Origin: Laguncularia racemosa
Lineage: Eukaryota > Streptophyta > Magnoliopsida > Myrtales > Combretaceae
Reading direction: 5' to 3'
Length of the DNA stretch: 64,000 bases
NCBI GenBank assembly: GCA_037954665.1
Contig: JBBMOL010000021.1
Span: 3,410,001-3,474,000 of the forward strand
Under the pieces are notes generated by a model that did no database searches, was not told the origin of the DNA, and saw only the letters and a program-made list of their open reading frames with translations. Made by a program: the position numbers and the translations under genes. Shown here piece after piece: positions 39,301-50,400 of the stretch; the stretch's first letter is position 1; every line of letters begins with the position of its first letter.

Positions 39301-42300
39301 CTGAGCGTGAAGCATTCGGGCGCAGAAAGGCTGGTATATGAATGTTGTTCCAAAATGGGGTTGCTGGTATTCACCATTCATTATCATTCATTAGGCAACA
39401 TAGTCTCGTTGTTGGAGGAAAACCTGTGTTGCCCCTCTCTCTGGCACTGAATAGCGTGTCCAAAGGCCCTATTGGGAGCCAGTAGTCTGCCTAAAGTGAT
39501 ATCTTTAGCCCATTGTTAGGTTCCCATTGAAAACAATATCGAACCTTAGTCCTCAGTTTCAGCAGCTTCCTCCAAGACCATGAGCATCGAGCAAGTGCCT
39601 TAACAGACCAAAAGCTTCTCCCTTTGAGAAGGGTGGAATGTACCCATTCAGGCCATATGCTCTTTGGTCCCTCCTTGCATAGGTGCCAAATGTGCTTAAG
39701 TTGGATAGCCTTATTTCACTGAAGTAGGTTCGGGATTCCCAGCCCACCACACCGCATAGGTTGGCACACCTTCTCCCAACGCACTTTGGCTTTGGTATAT
39801 GTGTTAGGTTGACCACTCCATAAGAAGTTCCGAATTAGTTGGTCGATCTTTGCTATGACGGACTTTGGGAGGATGAACACTGAGGACCAGTAACTTTTGC
39901 TCCACTCGCAAAGATAAATACTGTTCGGATCATGCTTTCCTATGTGGCTAACTTGGATTGGCAACTACATCAGTTAGATGTAAACAACGCTTTCTTACAT
40001 GGAAATCTTAAGGAAGAAGTTTACATGGAGATCCCTCTTGGGTTTCAAGATACTCAAATAGCTGGGAAGGTGTGTCGCTTGAGAAGATCTCTGTATGGAT
40101 TAAAACAATCTCCTTGGGCTTGGTTTAACAAGTTCAAACAAGCCATGTTACGACTTGGATACAAACAAAGTTGTGCTAATCACACTTTGTTTATCCGACT
40201 ACATGGAGGAAAAATAACCCTGCTAATTGTGTATGTAGATGACATTGTTCTCATAGGAAATGATACTAAGGAGATGACACATTTAAAGCAGAAGCTAGCA
40301 GAAGAGTTTGAGATCAAAGATCTAGGTGCACTAAGATACTTCTTGGGAATAGAGGTAGCAAGATCATCCAAGGGGATATATCTTTCTCAACAAAAGTATG
40401 TCCTTGATCTTCTAAAGGAAATAGGGATGCTTGGATGTCGACCGGCTACAACTTCAGTGGATCCCAATCATAGTCTCCAAGCAGGAGGTGGAGAGCAAGT
40501 AAATCAGGAGCAGTATCAATGCACCGTAGGGAGGTTAATTTATCTCTCACATACATGGCTAGGTATTGCTTATGCAATTAGCTTAGTGAGTTAGTATATG
40601 CATAATCCTCGTAGACCACATCTTGATGCAGTTAATCGTATACTTTGATACTTAAAGAGTTGTCAAGGACAGGGTATTTTACTAAGTAACCATGGATATC
40701 TTTAAGTTAAAGTATACATAGATGTAGACTGGGCAGGATCGCGGGATGATAAGTGATCTACATCAGGTTATTGCAGCTTTGTTGGGGGTAACATGGTGAC
40801 TTGGCACAGCAAGAAACAAGGTGTGGTGGCCCAATCAAGTGCCACAGCTAAGTATCGATTACTAGCCCAAGGTGTATGTGAGGCATTGTAGATCTGACAG
40901 CTTCTGACGGAGTTGCAACTTTTGGAAAAAGGCCCTCTTATGCTCTACTGTGATAACAAGGTAGCCATTGATATTGCAAATAATCCAGTACAACATGATA
41001 GGACAAAGCATGTGGAGATTGATCGACATTTTATAAGAGAGAAACTGGATCAAGGAATTATATGCATGCCCTTTGTTAAGTCATCTGATCAACTTGTTGA
41101 TGTATTAACTAAGGGTCTTAGTACTAGTGCCTTTTCAATTATATTATCCAAGATGGGCATGTGTAATACCTATGCACCATCTTGAGGGGGAGTGTTGAAT
41201 GATCTAAATATAGTAGGATTATTTATAGTAGTAAGTGTTATTATAATTAGCAAAATTGTTTATACTTGGTAAGAGATATTTTTATATATGGTATATGAGG
41301 TGTATTCTTGTATATAAGAATAAAGGAGATCTAGGGCATGGCTAAAAACCCTGGAAAAAGCTTCTTACTTCAACCTATCTCCCCTACCAGATATTATGTT
41401 CAAGACCATAATTAGAGGATTCTTGATAAATCAATCTTGTTCAATATTTTTCACTAAAATAATGTAGAGTGCCTCACACCCATTAAAATAACTTTATGCA
41501 GATACAAAATAGAGAACCTGATATAAAACACTTGCACACTCATCATAAATAGCAACCCAATCTCTCTTTGCCCCATCTGATTTTGGATCAATCTTTTGAA
41601 GGTATTCGGCAATGACCTGCATGTATCCACAAAAACAAATCTGAGAACAGATTGTATTTCCAATTGAAAGTCACCCTTCACTAGGACATCAACACAGAAT
41701 ACATAAGCATGCACATGCGAATAGCTCCAATGAAAAATTTGTACTCCTTGGTTCCCTAAATAATAAAAATGTTGATATCTCTGTGTAGAAAATTCAAATA
41801 AAGTCTTAGCACTACAATCAATATTCTTCTGAAGTTTATGTGGTACTGATGGGAGTTTTTTCTTTTATGTAATTCAGTAATTGCATTGATATGACTGTTA
41901 AAACCAAAAAACTTCAATGATCCAAAATTAAAATGTCATGAAGACAATTTACAAGCTTGAAAAAGGTGTCCACCGTGACTCAATTAGAGTAGTGGATGAT
42001 GAAACAAATTATCCCTACATGACAAAGTACAACTACCATAAGGAACCAACAAAACGTCCTAAAATGATGTAAAAAACACATAAGCACATTAAACAGCTAG
42101 GATAACCATGTATAGACAATCTTAAGGTAATAGGAATTGAAGATGGAAATGTGAACAGTATATTTTAAGAGATCATGGCAATTAAGGAGTTGCTGGAGAT
42201 CTTTTATGTTGTATCCCATGCAAGCACAAATAAACAGTGCTCACATCAAAAGAGATGTACGTTTCCAATAATGATGACATACACGTAAGTTTTTCAGATC

Positions 42301-45137
42301 AATATCAAAAAGATCCTTCAGGTCTGGCCTCTGTACTTTAACCACGACTTCTTGGCCATTTAATCTAGCACGATGTACCTGCCCTGCATAGAAAATCATT
42401 CACAAGGTGGCCACATGTCCGTATCAAGAAAATCTAAGCAATAAAGTCATTCAAAATTACAACGATTTCCAGATAGGAATAGTTTGATTGTAAATTAACC
42501 ACAGTACCAAGACTAGCAGCAGCAATTGGTTCATAGTCGAATCGATCAAAGATATCATTAACAGGAGCTCCCAACTCTTCCTCAACTATGGACAAAGCAG
42601 TCTCTGATGGGAAGGGAGGAACTTGGTCCTGTAGCATAAATGCCAAAGCTATTCAGCAAGAGTCCATGATATGGAATAGCATAATGATGATAAGAAAACT
42701 TAAGAAGAACAACTGCAACAATGCACCAACAAGATCCCCAACAAGAACAAAACCTAAAAAGATAAATTAAAAAAAAAAATAAAGGCAGCTTTTCAAAAGA
42801 AATAGTGGACCGGTTTCAACCAAAATTACCTGAAGTTCAGACAATTGATCAACATACTCCTGGGCAATAATGTCAACCCTTGTTGAAAACTGTTGGCCAA
42901 TTTTGATAAATGTTGGACCTAATCGCAGTATATTTTCTTTCAACCACTTTGCTAGGATCTTTCTCCTTTCAACCTTCTTCTCCTCTGTCATTCCTCCTGA
43001 AAACAACATTTAAACTGTGTAATAGTTTATGAAAGAAGAGCTTCATGCATATTTTTATGAAGGAAAAGTTAACCAATTGCTATTTAATTTCTAAAGTCAA
43101 CCACTGAAAGAGTTCATCTACAAATGGATTATGCTCAATGTAAAGTAACCCTTCCAGTTCATTCTGCTTCTTCATGATATCACACCAAACTGGTTCCTGG
43201 GAAATTTGAGTTATTTTTAACAAAATCACTGCCTTAAAATTTCTCTTAATTCAATGTTAGGTGTTAACTTTACAAATGGCAGAAAGAGAACAAAAAAAAG
43301 CATCAGAGTCAATGAAGGGATGAAATACATGCCATCCACATGCTTACTTCCACAACATCTTTATCCTAACTTTCCCTATCTTTAAGCAGCTCAGTTATTA
43401 CTAAAAAGTCACTATAAAAATGCTGATAAAATGCAACCGAGCCAAATTTTGATGATGATGAAGGTTGAGATGCATGTTTTCAAAAATCAAAGTACCTCGA
43501 TAGGAGAACTTCTGATTGCTCAACCATACTCTAAAGACAAATGTCAGAACGAATCCCCAAATTTCCAATGTTCTTTGAATGGTTGAATATGTTTTGAATC
43601 TACTCCAACGACCCCTGGGTGCAACTGAAACCTGAAAAACCAAGGTAAGATTTTGCAGATAAATTAATGGGAGAAATAAAATATTTGCAACTTTCTACAT
43701 AGAGAAGTGACAGCAAGAGTGAATGATGCTACTGTTCTTTGGCTACACATTTAACTAAGGGAGTCAAAAACATTTTTTTACGGAGTACGGAACTCAAAAT
43801 CATGGCAACCAAAACATGTAATATTACATAGAAGAACTCATGCACATGGTTAGACTTGAGTGTGAAAGTGAACAAAGGAGACTGTACAGCAAGGTGGCAG
43901 GTAAATATCCCTTATGTAAGAGACCAATCATATCTCCAGGAAGAAAAGTGATAGCCAACTCTTTGTTCCTACTACCTCCTTTTTTAGCATATATATAATA
44001 ATATTATGTGGCACGTCATGTCCCAAGTCAACCATAATCATTATTATATCCTATTGCATGTAAGAGAGAAGCACATTTTTCTATGGCAAAGAAGTAATCA
44101 TATGTGATTTTAATCTGATATTCTATCTACTAAAGGAGCTTATGCCTGCTCAAAGTCAATAATAACTAGTGGTATCCCATCAAGTAGAACAAGCACAACA
44201 GTACTGGTAAACCTTTATGACTAACCGTATAGTAATGCGCCAGCATACTACATTCTGTCACTAAGCCTAAAGCAGCATCTTTTTCTTTCTTTTATTAGAG
44301 GATGAACTGTTATTCCCAACTTACTCCTGGTGACTTAATCCCGCACTTTATTGTCAGTTTCCAACATCCTAATTAAGGTCAACTATAAATAACTCAACCC
44401 TGTAATTTAATCACATTTTATAAACAGAAAATGAGAAAGTAAAAGTTAATCACAGTTGCAATGAAATACCACCAATTGCAAGCCCTAAAAAGATGCCTAC
44501 GCATTCAAAACTGAACCTGAGTCAACAGCGAGCAGAGTCAAACGCCGAAACCAAACTGAATTACACAAAATTATAAATTGACAATCCATACCTCAACTTG
44601 ACCTTGTCCAGCTTTCTTAAACCAAGCCTCTTCTTCACCGATCTTCTCAATCCGCTTTTTTCTAGCATCTTCATTCATCTCCAGCACTTCCACTCTCTCC
44701 CTCTCCACCATCACCTCCTCCGCCGCCGCCGCCACACTTCCATTCCCGTTCATATACTTCACCAAGCTTCCATTACTCTCCACCACACTAACCTCACCAT
44801 TCACACTACCTATAGCATTATCTACAGCTTCATTACGACTGCCGTTAACAGCTCCATTTCCATTACCATGAGTGTTACTATTTAGTTCTTTGATCAGCTT
44901 GAGATCGCTCTCGTCTTCTCGAACAGCAACGGTGTCATCGCGAAGAGCTCTGACTCTGCAACGGAGCAATTCGCTTCTTTGATTATAACGGAGGAACTTT
45001 CTAGAAAGAAAAGAAAATTCGGTTGAAACCGAGATGCGGTGTTTAAAGAGTGCGACACGGTGGCCCTTCTGAACCGCTCGAGGAGAGAGAAAACCGAGTT
45101 CGTGTACGATCAAAGAAGTGGAAGAAGAAGAAGCCAT
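30396..45137 (-). CDS. ABC1K8: ABC1-family atypical kinase, plastid type (ABC1K8/OSA1), 20 exons
   Basis: Exons, in order of transcription: 44592-45137, 43496-43631, 42830-42996, 42508-42628, 42283-42383, 41518-41616, 34652-34762, 34457-34536, 34311-34380, 33374-33447, 33213-33282, 33033-33121, 32587-32711, 32312-32392, 32175-32235, 32008-32062, 31828-31926, 31659-31748, 30608-30667, 30396-30512. They total 2352 nt, 783 residues plus stop, close to Arabidopsis OSA1 (At5g64940). Exon 1 gives a Ser/Arg-rich plastid transit region and an Asn/Gly-rich linker. Hallmarks of the ABC1/UbiB family: KIGQ (about 259-262), AAASLG A-rich loop (about 319-324), lysine in EVVVK (339), HADPHPGN (474-481), YDFG (495-498), and two hydrophobic C-terminal helices (about 726-770). 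OSA1 is a chloroplast-envelope protein tied to oxidative stress, cadmium and iron responses. All introns are GT-AG except intron 16, which is GC-AG. Intron 6 holds a copia element. The frame is intact, so the gene is probably functional. Confidence 0.95.
32005..32008 (-). other. ABC1K8: Non-canonical GC splice donor of ABC1K8 intron 16
   Basis: The exon ending GTG ATA AAG is followed on the minus strand by GCAAGG and not GT. The next exon starts after CACAG with GAC ATT AGA, and the joined protein VVIKDIRKR fits the family without gap. The donor matches the strong AG|GCAAG consensus known for GC-AG introns. Confidence 0.85.
35003..35182 (+). repeat. 5' LTR of the copia element
   Basis: 180 bp, TGTTGAATAATC to TTCTTACTTCA, partner of 41193-41372. 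A TATATAAG-like TATA box lies near 35119-35127. Confidence 0.93.
35183..35193 (+). other. Primer-binding site, tRNA-Met type (copia)
   Basis: TGGTATCAGAG starts immediately after the 5' LTR and matches the complement of initiator tRNA-Met, as in most plant copia elements. Confidence 0.9.
35560..36430 (+). pseudogene. copia gag with CCHC knuckle (broken)
   Basis: Starts at ATG 35560 and is open for 114 codons, with the plant copia gag pattern (LDGPKIYLMWSRQ, LIGYLTGTKE, then SYILYESTAQIWSAI). A TAG stop follows. Further gag fragments run to a knuckle beginning WCDHCGK (about 36340-36360), after which the frame changes. The end of the knuckle reads on in the next frame. Confidence 0.8.
36600..37370 (+). 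pseudogene. copia protease and integrase zinc domain (broken)
   Basis: The protease active site reads WIIDFGASRHMIG (about 36625-36665). The family has DSGA, so the Ser next to the catalytic Asp is Phe here, a one-base C-to-T change. The integrase zinc part is RVGHPSFRVFERL (about 37033-37065) with CEACELAKHSRS (37110-37146), followed by the first core Asp in FDVWGP and WFVTFIDCHSR. Confidence 0.8.
37371..38513 (+). pseudogene. copia integrase core to start of reverse transcriptase (broken)
   Basis: The integrase core continues with IWTDNGTEYTN (second Asp) and ETPTQNGVAERKN (Glu), then the C-terminal KVFGCVCFVY and FVGYVPDKKGYRCY. A Ser/Pro/Glu-rich linker follows, then KHWKEALQSSEWKAAMIEEM and ETWELVPRP, the standard start of the copia reverse transcriptase domain. 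Stops interrupt it at several places. Confidence 0.85.
38514..41185 (+). pseudogene. copia reverse transcriptase and RNase H, split by a LINE
   Basis: The first piece ends at GVDYEETF (about 38618-38650). After the 1.25 kb insert it resumes at FAPLAKINTVRIMLS (about 39894) and runs open from 39932 to 40594 with LDVNNAFLHGNL, LYGLKQSPWAWF and the intact catalytic VYVDDIVLIG. RNase H follows (about 40600-41185), including VDWAGSRDD, DNKVAIDIANNP and TKHVEIDRHFIREKL, with several stops at positions normally Gln, Arg or Trp. Confidence 0.9.
38643..39892 (-). mobile_element. 5'-truncated LINE inserted in copia reverse transcriptase
   Basis: On the minus strand, 39716-39964 reads as the end of a LINE reverse transcriptase region (FLWSGQPNTYTKAKVRWEKV, CGGLGIPNL; the part beyond about 39892 is copia). 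38774-39127 is a zf-RVT segment (FLYNQGRESHEHLFFTCGYT; the usual first Cys is replaced). The T-run at 38644-38651 corresponds to the poly(A) tail. The short word ACTTTT is present at both edges, consistent with a target duplication. Only the 3' end of a LINE is present, as expected from incomplete reverse transcription. Confidence 0.85.
41184..41192 (+). other. Polypurine tract (copia)
   Basis: GAGGGGGAG lies directly before the 3' LTR. Confidence 0.85.
41193..41372 (+). repeat. 3' LTR of the copia element
   Basis: 180 bp, same ends as the 5' LTR. It is preceded by a polypurine tract and followed by ACCTA, the probable target-site copy. Confidence 0.93.
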
Positions 45138-45480
45138 TATTGAATTGAGAGAGAGAGGGAGAGGGGGAGGGAGTGAGAGACTGAAAGTGAAGAGAGAAAG
45201 AGAATGGGAGGAGGGAAAGGGGTGGAGATGGGGGAGGACACGTGGCGAGATTTAAGTGGGTAGGGAATTGAAGTGAGTTATTTGTCGGCCACAAGGAACT
45301 GAGGAAGTAAGTGTTTTGGACACTTTTCCGGATGACGTGGCAATAGCGGTTGTGAGTGAACCACAATCTGGCGTACATGTTTAGTGTGGAAGGGGAAGGA
45401 CGGTATCTTCTATTTTTGTCATGATGGATTTGGATATTGGAACCAGGAGAAATAATGTGGGAGATCTGTATCACTTTGCT
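45138..45480 (-). promoter_or_regulatory. ABC1K8: ABC1K8 promoter and leader with ACGT-core boxes
   Basis: About 100 bases before the start codon is CACGTG at 45239-45244, read on the minus strand within GCCACGTGTCC, a G-box/ABRE-type bZIP or bHLH site. A second ACGT-core box, TGACGTGG, lies at 45333-45340. The immediate leader is CT-rich on the minus strand (about 45140-45235). These boxes fit light, stress or ABA control, which would suit a plastid stress gene, but function is inferred only. Confidence 0.5.
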
Positions 45481-47400
45481 CTTTTGGACAAACTTATTTA
45501 AAAAAAATGGTTTAAAAAAAATAATTTTTAAAATACTATTTTAAAATAGTAGATTGAGACTACGATTTTAAGATATAAAAAAAATTATATCTTAAACATG
45601 CGATTTTCATTGTTTACCATGTTAAGCACTTTCTTTTCTTTGCTAGTGGCTATTAAATTATGCTCCGACTTCGATCGCTCTGACACCCACAGAGCCGTTG
45701 GAACCTCTTTTGACATCTTCAACACCGACAAGTGAGCTATCCAGTCCACTAAGCTCTACTAAGCTCTAATACCACTGTTAAGAAGTCGAAGCATTAAGAT
45801 TAGAATTGCAATTTTGTTGTCTACATAAAATAGAATAGAGATTTGACGATGATGTTCTAGCGACCACTCAATTGTTTGAGTGCAATGCAGTGGTGGTTGG
45901 TTCCGATTCAATAAGGGTAGAATGCCTGGTCAAAAGTCCGTGCAAGCATGTTCATTTTGGTTCCTAAGCGAGAACAATTGAACCCACACTCAAAGGAAGA
46001 TCACAAGCTCGGAGCCCAACTAAAGAGAAAGAATTTGAAGAGGTCGCATGTTGGATATGTGATGTAGAAATTGGAAATCACATGTTCAATATGCGATTTC
46101 TTTATATTTTGAAATTATAGTTCTAACTCGCGATTTTAAAATACCATTTTAGAAATACTTTTTCCGGAATTGGTTTTTAGGAATAAGGCACATATCTCAA
46201 TAATGTGGGCATAATCAACAGTTGATAGATCTTCCAATAGTGGACTAGGATAGGCCTTTTTTTTTTTTTTTTTCCAATCATATTGCATGCATTTTACTTG
46301 ATAGTTTATATAATTGTATTTTTATTTCCATATATTTGCATATATTTTTTTCCTATTAGTTGACAATATTTGATTTAATAAAATAGTATTATTAGATATA
46401 TTTAAGCAAATAGCATAATATAGAATTTGAGCAATTATAATGAAATAAAAATTAAAAATAAAAACAAAACCTTAGTAGGAAGCCAATCATTGCTTAAAGG
46501 TAGTGTGAGCTCTTTAGGGTGATGGCCACTCGATGGCCATAGTTAGCTAATCATTAATATATTTAATTGGTAAGTTTCGATCCTTGGTGGTGTTTCCTTG
46601 ATATTTCTTCTTAATTTTAAGGCTAGCCACCAACCTTTGTGGCCAATAATTAATGATTGAGTGTTAGCTATATATTTATTAGGCCACCTAGTAATGGTCC
46701 AATTGAATTCTTGAGATATAAGTAAAATTTGAATGTATTGTACGCGGTCTCACATTGACAAAAAGGTCATCACTGGTACATGATAGATGAAAAAAGTGTT
46801 TACTCAATATAGAGGATCCTATTTTGCCATTTGCAAACTATATGGCATGAGGAGTGTCACACATCTAACAGAGCTTGACATTCTACTCTATCTTTTTGGG
46901 TCTTGTAGGGCTACATTGAAGGCAACCTAAGGCTTACTTTAAGAGAAACAAATGGCTATTGAATGACTTGAGCATTGATGGTGTATGTAGAATCTTTAAT
47001 CTAAGGTCATTGTGAGATTTATATTCTAAGCTTCACGTTAATTATCAAAAAATCATGTGTGATGTTTGCATTGGATATGGTTGGTCTTGCATATCATGTT
47101 ATTAAAAACTTGATCATGCTTGAGACATAATAATGAGAATGTTTACAACTCTCATATTACATTTTTATCTCACTGAGCTATCATTTTTTTACCCCTCTAT
47201 AGAATTATTTGTCTTATAGGTCCCTTTATGCACAATATAAACAGAAGGACCACAAGGCTAAGTTCTATTGATCCTTTTTGGCTAATAGTGCAAACATGGG
47301 AAAGAAAAGTAATAAAGAAATTAATGCATACTCCTTATCCTTATTCAACACTAGTGAAGTGTGTATCTAATAGTAGAACATAACAATAACACAATTAAGG
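45481..47400. other. Intergenic DNA with a possible eroded retroelement leader
   Basis: No gene recognised. Near 45763-45774 the minus strand reads like a decayed tRNA-Met primer-binding site (GTGGTATTAGAGC), next to TGTTAAGAAG on the plus strand, which could mark the inner edge of an old LTR. The rest is AT-rich, with a T-run at 46258-46273. Confidence 0.3.
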
Positions 47401-50400
47401 AAATTACTAATGGGAAATCCACTAAAATAATGCAATTTAAAAAAAATGGTAAAATAAGGTATTCAATAAACTTATTCCTGAAATAGGTAGTGAAAGTGTG
47501 GATTAGGAACACGCCTTCAACAATTTGTATTAAAGGTGTGTACCAAGAATGTGCCTTCAGTACAAATCACATCGTTTTTTTTTTTTTAACAATCTAATAG
47601 GTAGTAGGCCATGAAGACATGCCAATTTTGTAAACCCTAGAAAATTTCAAGTCAAGAATTAGTATGAAAAAAAATCTCAAAGAAATACGTCGGAAAACAT
47701 ATAAGAAAACCCGATTACAAATTTGGATTTGCTTTGCGATACGCGAATTAACAAGCGTACCAAAATCCAAGAAATAAAAAACCTAGCCAAACCTCGACGA
47801 TAGGACCTCGCCCTAAGAACACTAAAATTGAATTTGGATGTTCGAAAAGCCTAAATTCAATTCCCAAATTCTTAGAAATAACCGTCAACATTAAGAATTC
47901 CTTTGAAATCAGCAACAACCAACGTCGAGCTCGAAAAAACCTAAGATTCGATCCGAATGAAATTGAAACTCAAACAACAATGAACCATCCCATAGTTAGC
48001 CTAAATTAGCCCAAAACCTTAATCAAAAGCAACTCTACAAAACAATCAAATTGGGTGAAACAAAAATTAGAAAACGTAACCCCTAACAATTCCTAGAAGT
48101 GGTGTGTTAAGGGAAAGGAATACGGCGACATTTGAGCCACCGGATGCTCTAATCTAAGGCCCAAATTTTACTTGAAATTTCCCCCGTCCAAGCCCTAACT
48201 AAAGCCTAATTAACCATGAGAAAACAAGGAAAAAACTCAACCCAAAGCAAGCCCCAATTTGCCTTTGCTCTAGGTGAACCACCAGCTAGACAACTAAGGG
48301 ATTAAATAGAGATATGACTAGGATTAGTCTAACCAAATGATATAGCAACTAGAAACTAACTAAATAGGAGCCTAGGGGGGACAAACATGATGCCTAATCA
48401 CCCTACATGGTAGATATGCTGCCCAATATGTGACCTTTATCCAATGGATAATACTATTGACCATTAACACATGTTAAAGACCAAAGGAAGATTCCTACCT
48501 AAATCAGCTGAATCTTATGATTTGAGACCCTCAAAGACCCCTCACGTGGTCCCTCTATCTGGAGAAAGATCTCCTTAAACATCCCTAACCAAAGCTCCAT
48601 AAATACCCTCAAACATTTAAGAAAATCACACCAGGATTGCCCCTAAAAACAGCAACGTTCCAATGATTTTCTCCAAGCTTTCTCTTCTAATTTTGTCACT
48701 CTTGGGCTTCCACATAAAGTCCCCAGCATTCTCAAGCATTAGTACAAGAAAACCACTCCCAAGAACCACCCAAAAGCCCCAAGTAAAAGCTCAAAAAATC
48801 GCATCCTTGGGAAGAGGCCTAAACTATCCCCTATTCTTCCCAGCTACACCCTCACTACATTCACCCACAAATCACACATCAAACAACCTCCAATCAAGCT
48901 CATTGTTTGGTATTGTCTACAACACTTAAGAGGCTATCAGGAGAGCTAAAGACGCCAGGAAAATCGGAGCCCAAAGCCACTTCAAGAAGTGGGAAAAGAT
49001 AGGAGAATTCTAGTTGTTGGATAGGATCCTTGCATCGTAGGTGATGTAGTTCTATTTTCTTTTCTTTTTCCTTGTAATAATTCTATTCCACAACTTAGAA
49101 CAACCTCATGTTGCCTTAGTTTTATAATTTCCCATGTATATTAGAGTATGTTTAGCTTAGAAAAAGAAATAGAAATACAATCCCTCTTCTTTGGGTGTAA
49201 ACCATGGAACACCATTTCTCTTTTGGCTTGTATGTTAGATTTTGTAGAAAAACCAATAAGAATTAGAAATGGGAGATTCTTGACGCTTTTGGACACCTAA
49301 GATAAAGGGCTAACAAAGTGTATTTTTAACCCACTTCATGCTCCTTAGATCATAGGAAATTCATAGGGAAAGGAAAGGCCCTTTTTGTAGTAGGAAATTT
49401 GGAGAAAAAGGTGAAACATGTCAAAAAATCTCAAACCATGACTAAGGATTAATTAAACCTAGGAATCTCTTCATTTCCAAAACCTAAAGATGCCAAAATA
49501 TCAATAGAAAAAGTTTTGAATTAAAAATCTTAAGGAAAACATGAAACTAACACCAACTAGACAGAACAAGGGAAACTAGAGCCTTTGGAAAGACTAAATG
49601 AAATTCTTGGACCAACTTCAAGAATTTCCAAATAAGAAAAAAGTATCCACACACCATTTTATGCCCTAAACACACTCCAAGAGATTAAAGTAGACTTCTC
49701 TTGGGTTGTTAGGTCAAATTAGATGGAAATGGAACCCAAACAAAATTTAAATTGAGCATACCCAATTTGCCCAGTTTAGAACATAATCCTCTGAAGTCCA
49801 AATGATCAAAATGACTTTGGAAATGGAAAGAACATTCAAAACCCTTTTAAATGACTATAAATACGTGAAAAAAGATTTAAAATGAAAAAGTTACGAAGAA
49901 AATACTAAAACCTCCAAAATCGATAAAACCAACGAAACTAACCAAACTAGTATAGGTTAGTTTTGACCATAAGTCATACAAATATTTTATCTTGTCAGGT
50001 GATGTGATATTCAAGGATGATCTACCACCTGATTACTACGATTAGGGACCACATGGCTAGGTGAGTGACAATCTGATGATTATTGTTCCTTGCTTGTGCT
50101 TGTAGTTAGCGCACCCTTGTGTCTATAAATATCTAATATGTGAATTGGATTCGCATGTGGAAGTCAATTGGGTTCTTGTTTGTGCTTGAATGTTATGATT
50201 GAGTGCCAATCTACATTAATTATGCCCGGTTAATTGATAATTTCTTTCCCCTGCATTTAGATTGTAGAAATTGCAATTGTTTGTATAAATTGCCGTGAAC
50301 GCTAAATAAATTGACTTAAGACTATTCGACCCTAAATTTAACGAATCATGCATCATGGAGTCCTGCATGTAAGAAGGCCATCGACATCACATATTGGTAC

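Larger units (their letters stand above)
35003..41372 (+). mobile_element. Ty1/copia LTR retrotransposon, inactive, inside ABC1K8 intron
   Basis: Two 180-bp LTRs (35003-35182 and 41193-41372) with TG...CA ends differ at about 13 positions by eye. The flanks ATCTA and ACCTA would be a 5-bp target duplication with one change. A tRNA-Met primer site and a polypurine tract are present. The order gag, CCHC knuckle, protease, integrase, reverse transcriptase, RNase H is that of copia elements, with integrase before reverse transcriptase. Many stops and frameshifts, plus a LINE inserted in the reverse transcriptase, make it inactive. It is antisense to ABC1K8. Confidence 0.94.
34763..41517 (-). other. 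ABC1K8: Intron 6 of ABC1K8, enlarged by a nested transposon
   Basis: A 6.75 kb intron between the exon ending CASVLYQ and the exon starting EIDYTKEAAN. Of this, 6370 bases are the copia element at 35003-41372. Without it the intron would be about 385 bases, similar to its neighbours. Splice sites at both ends are intact. Confidence 0.9.

Noticed and set aside
48663..48929. 88-codon plus-strand open frame
   Set aside because: No recognisable motif, no splice or leader support, and it lies in probable element-derived DNA.
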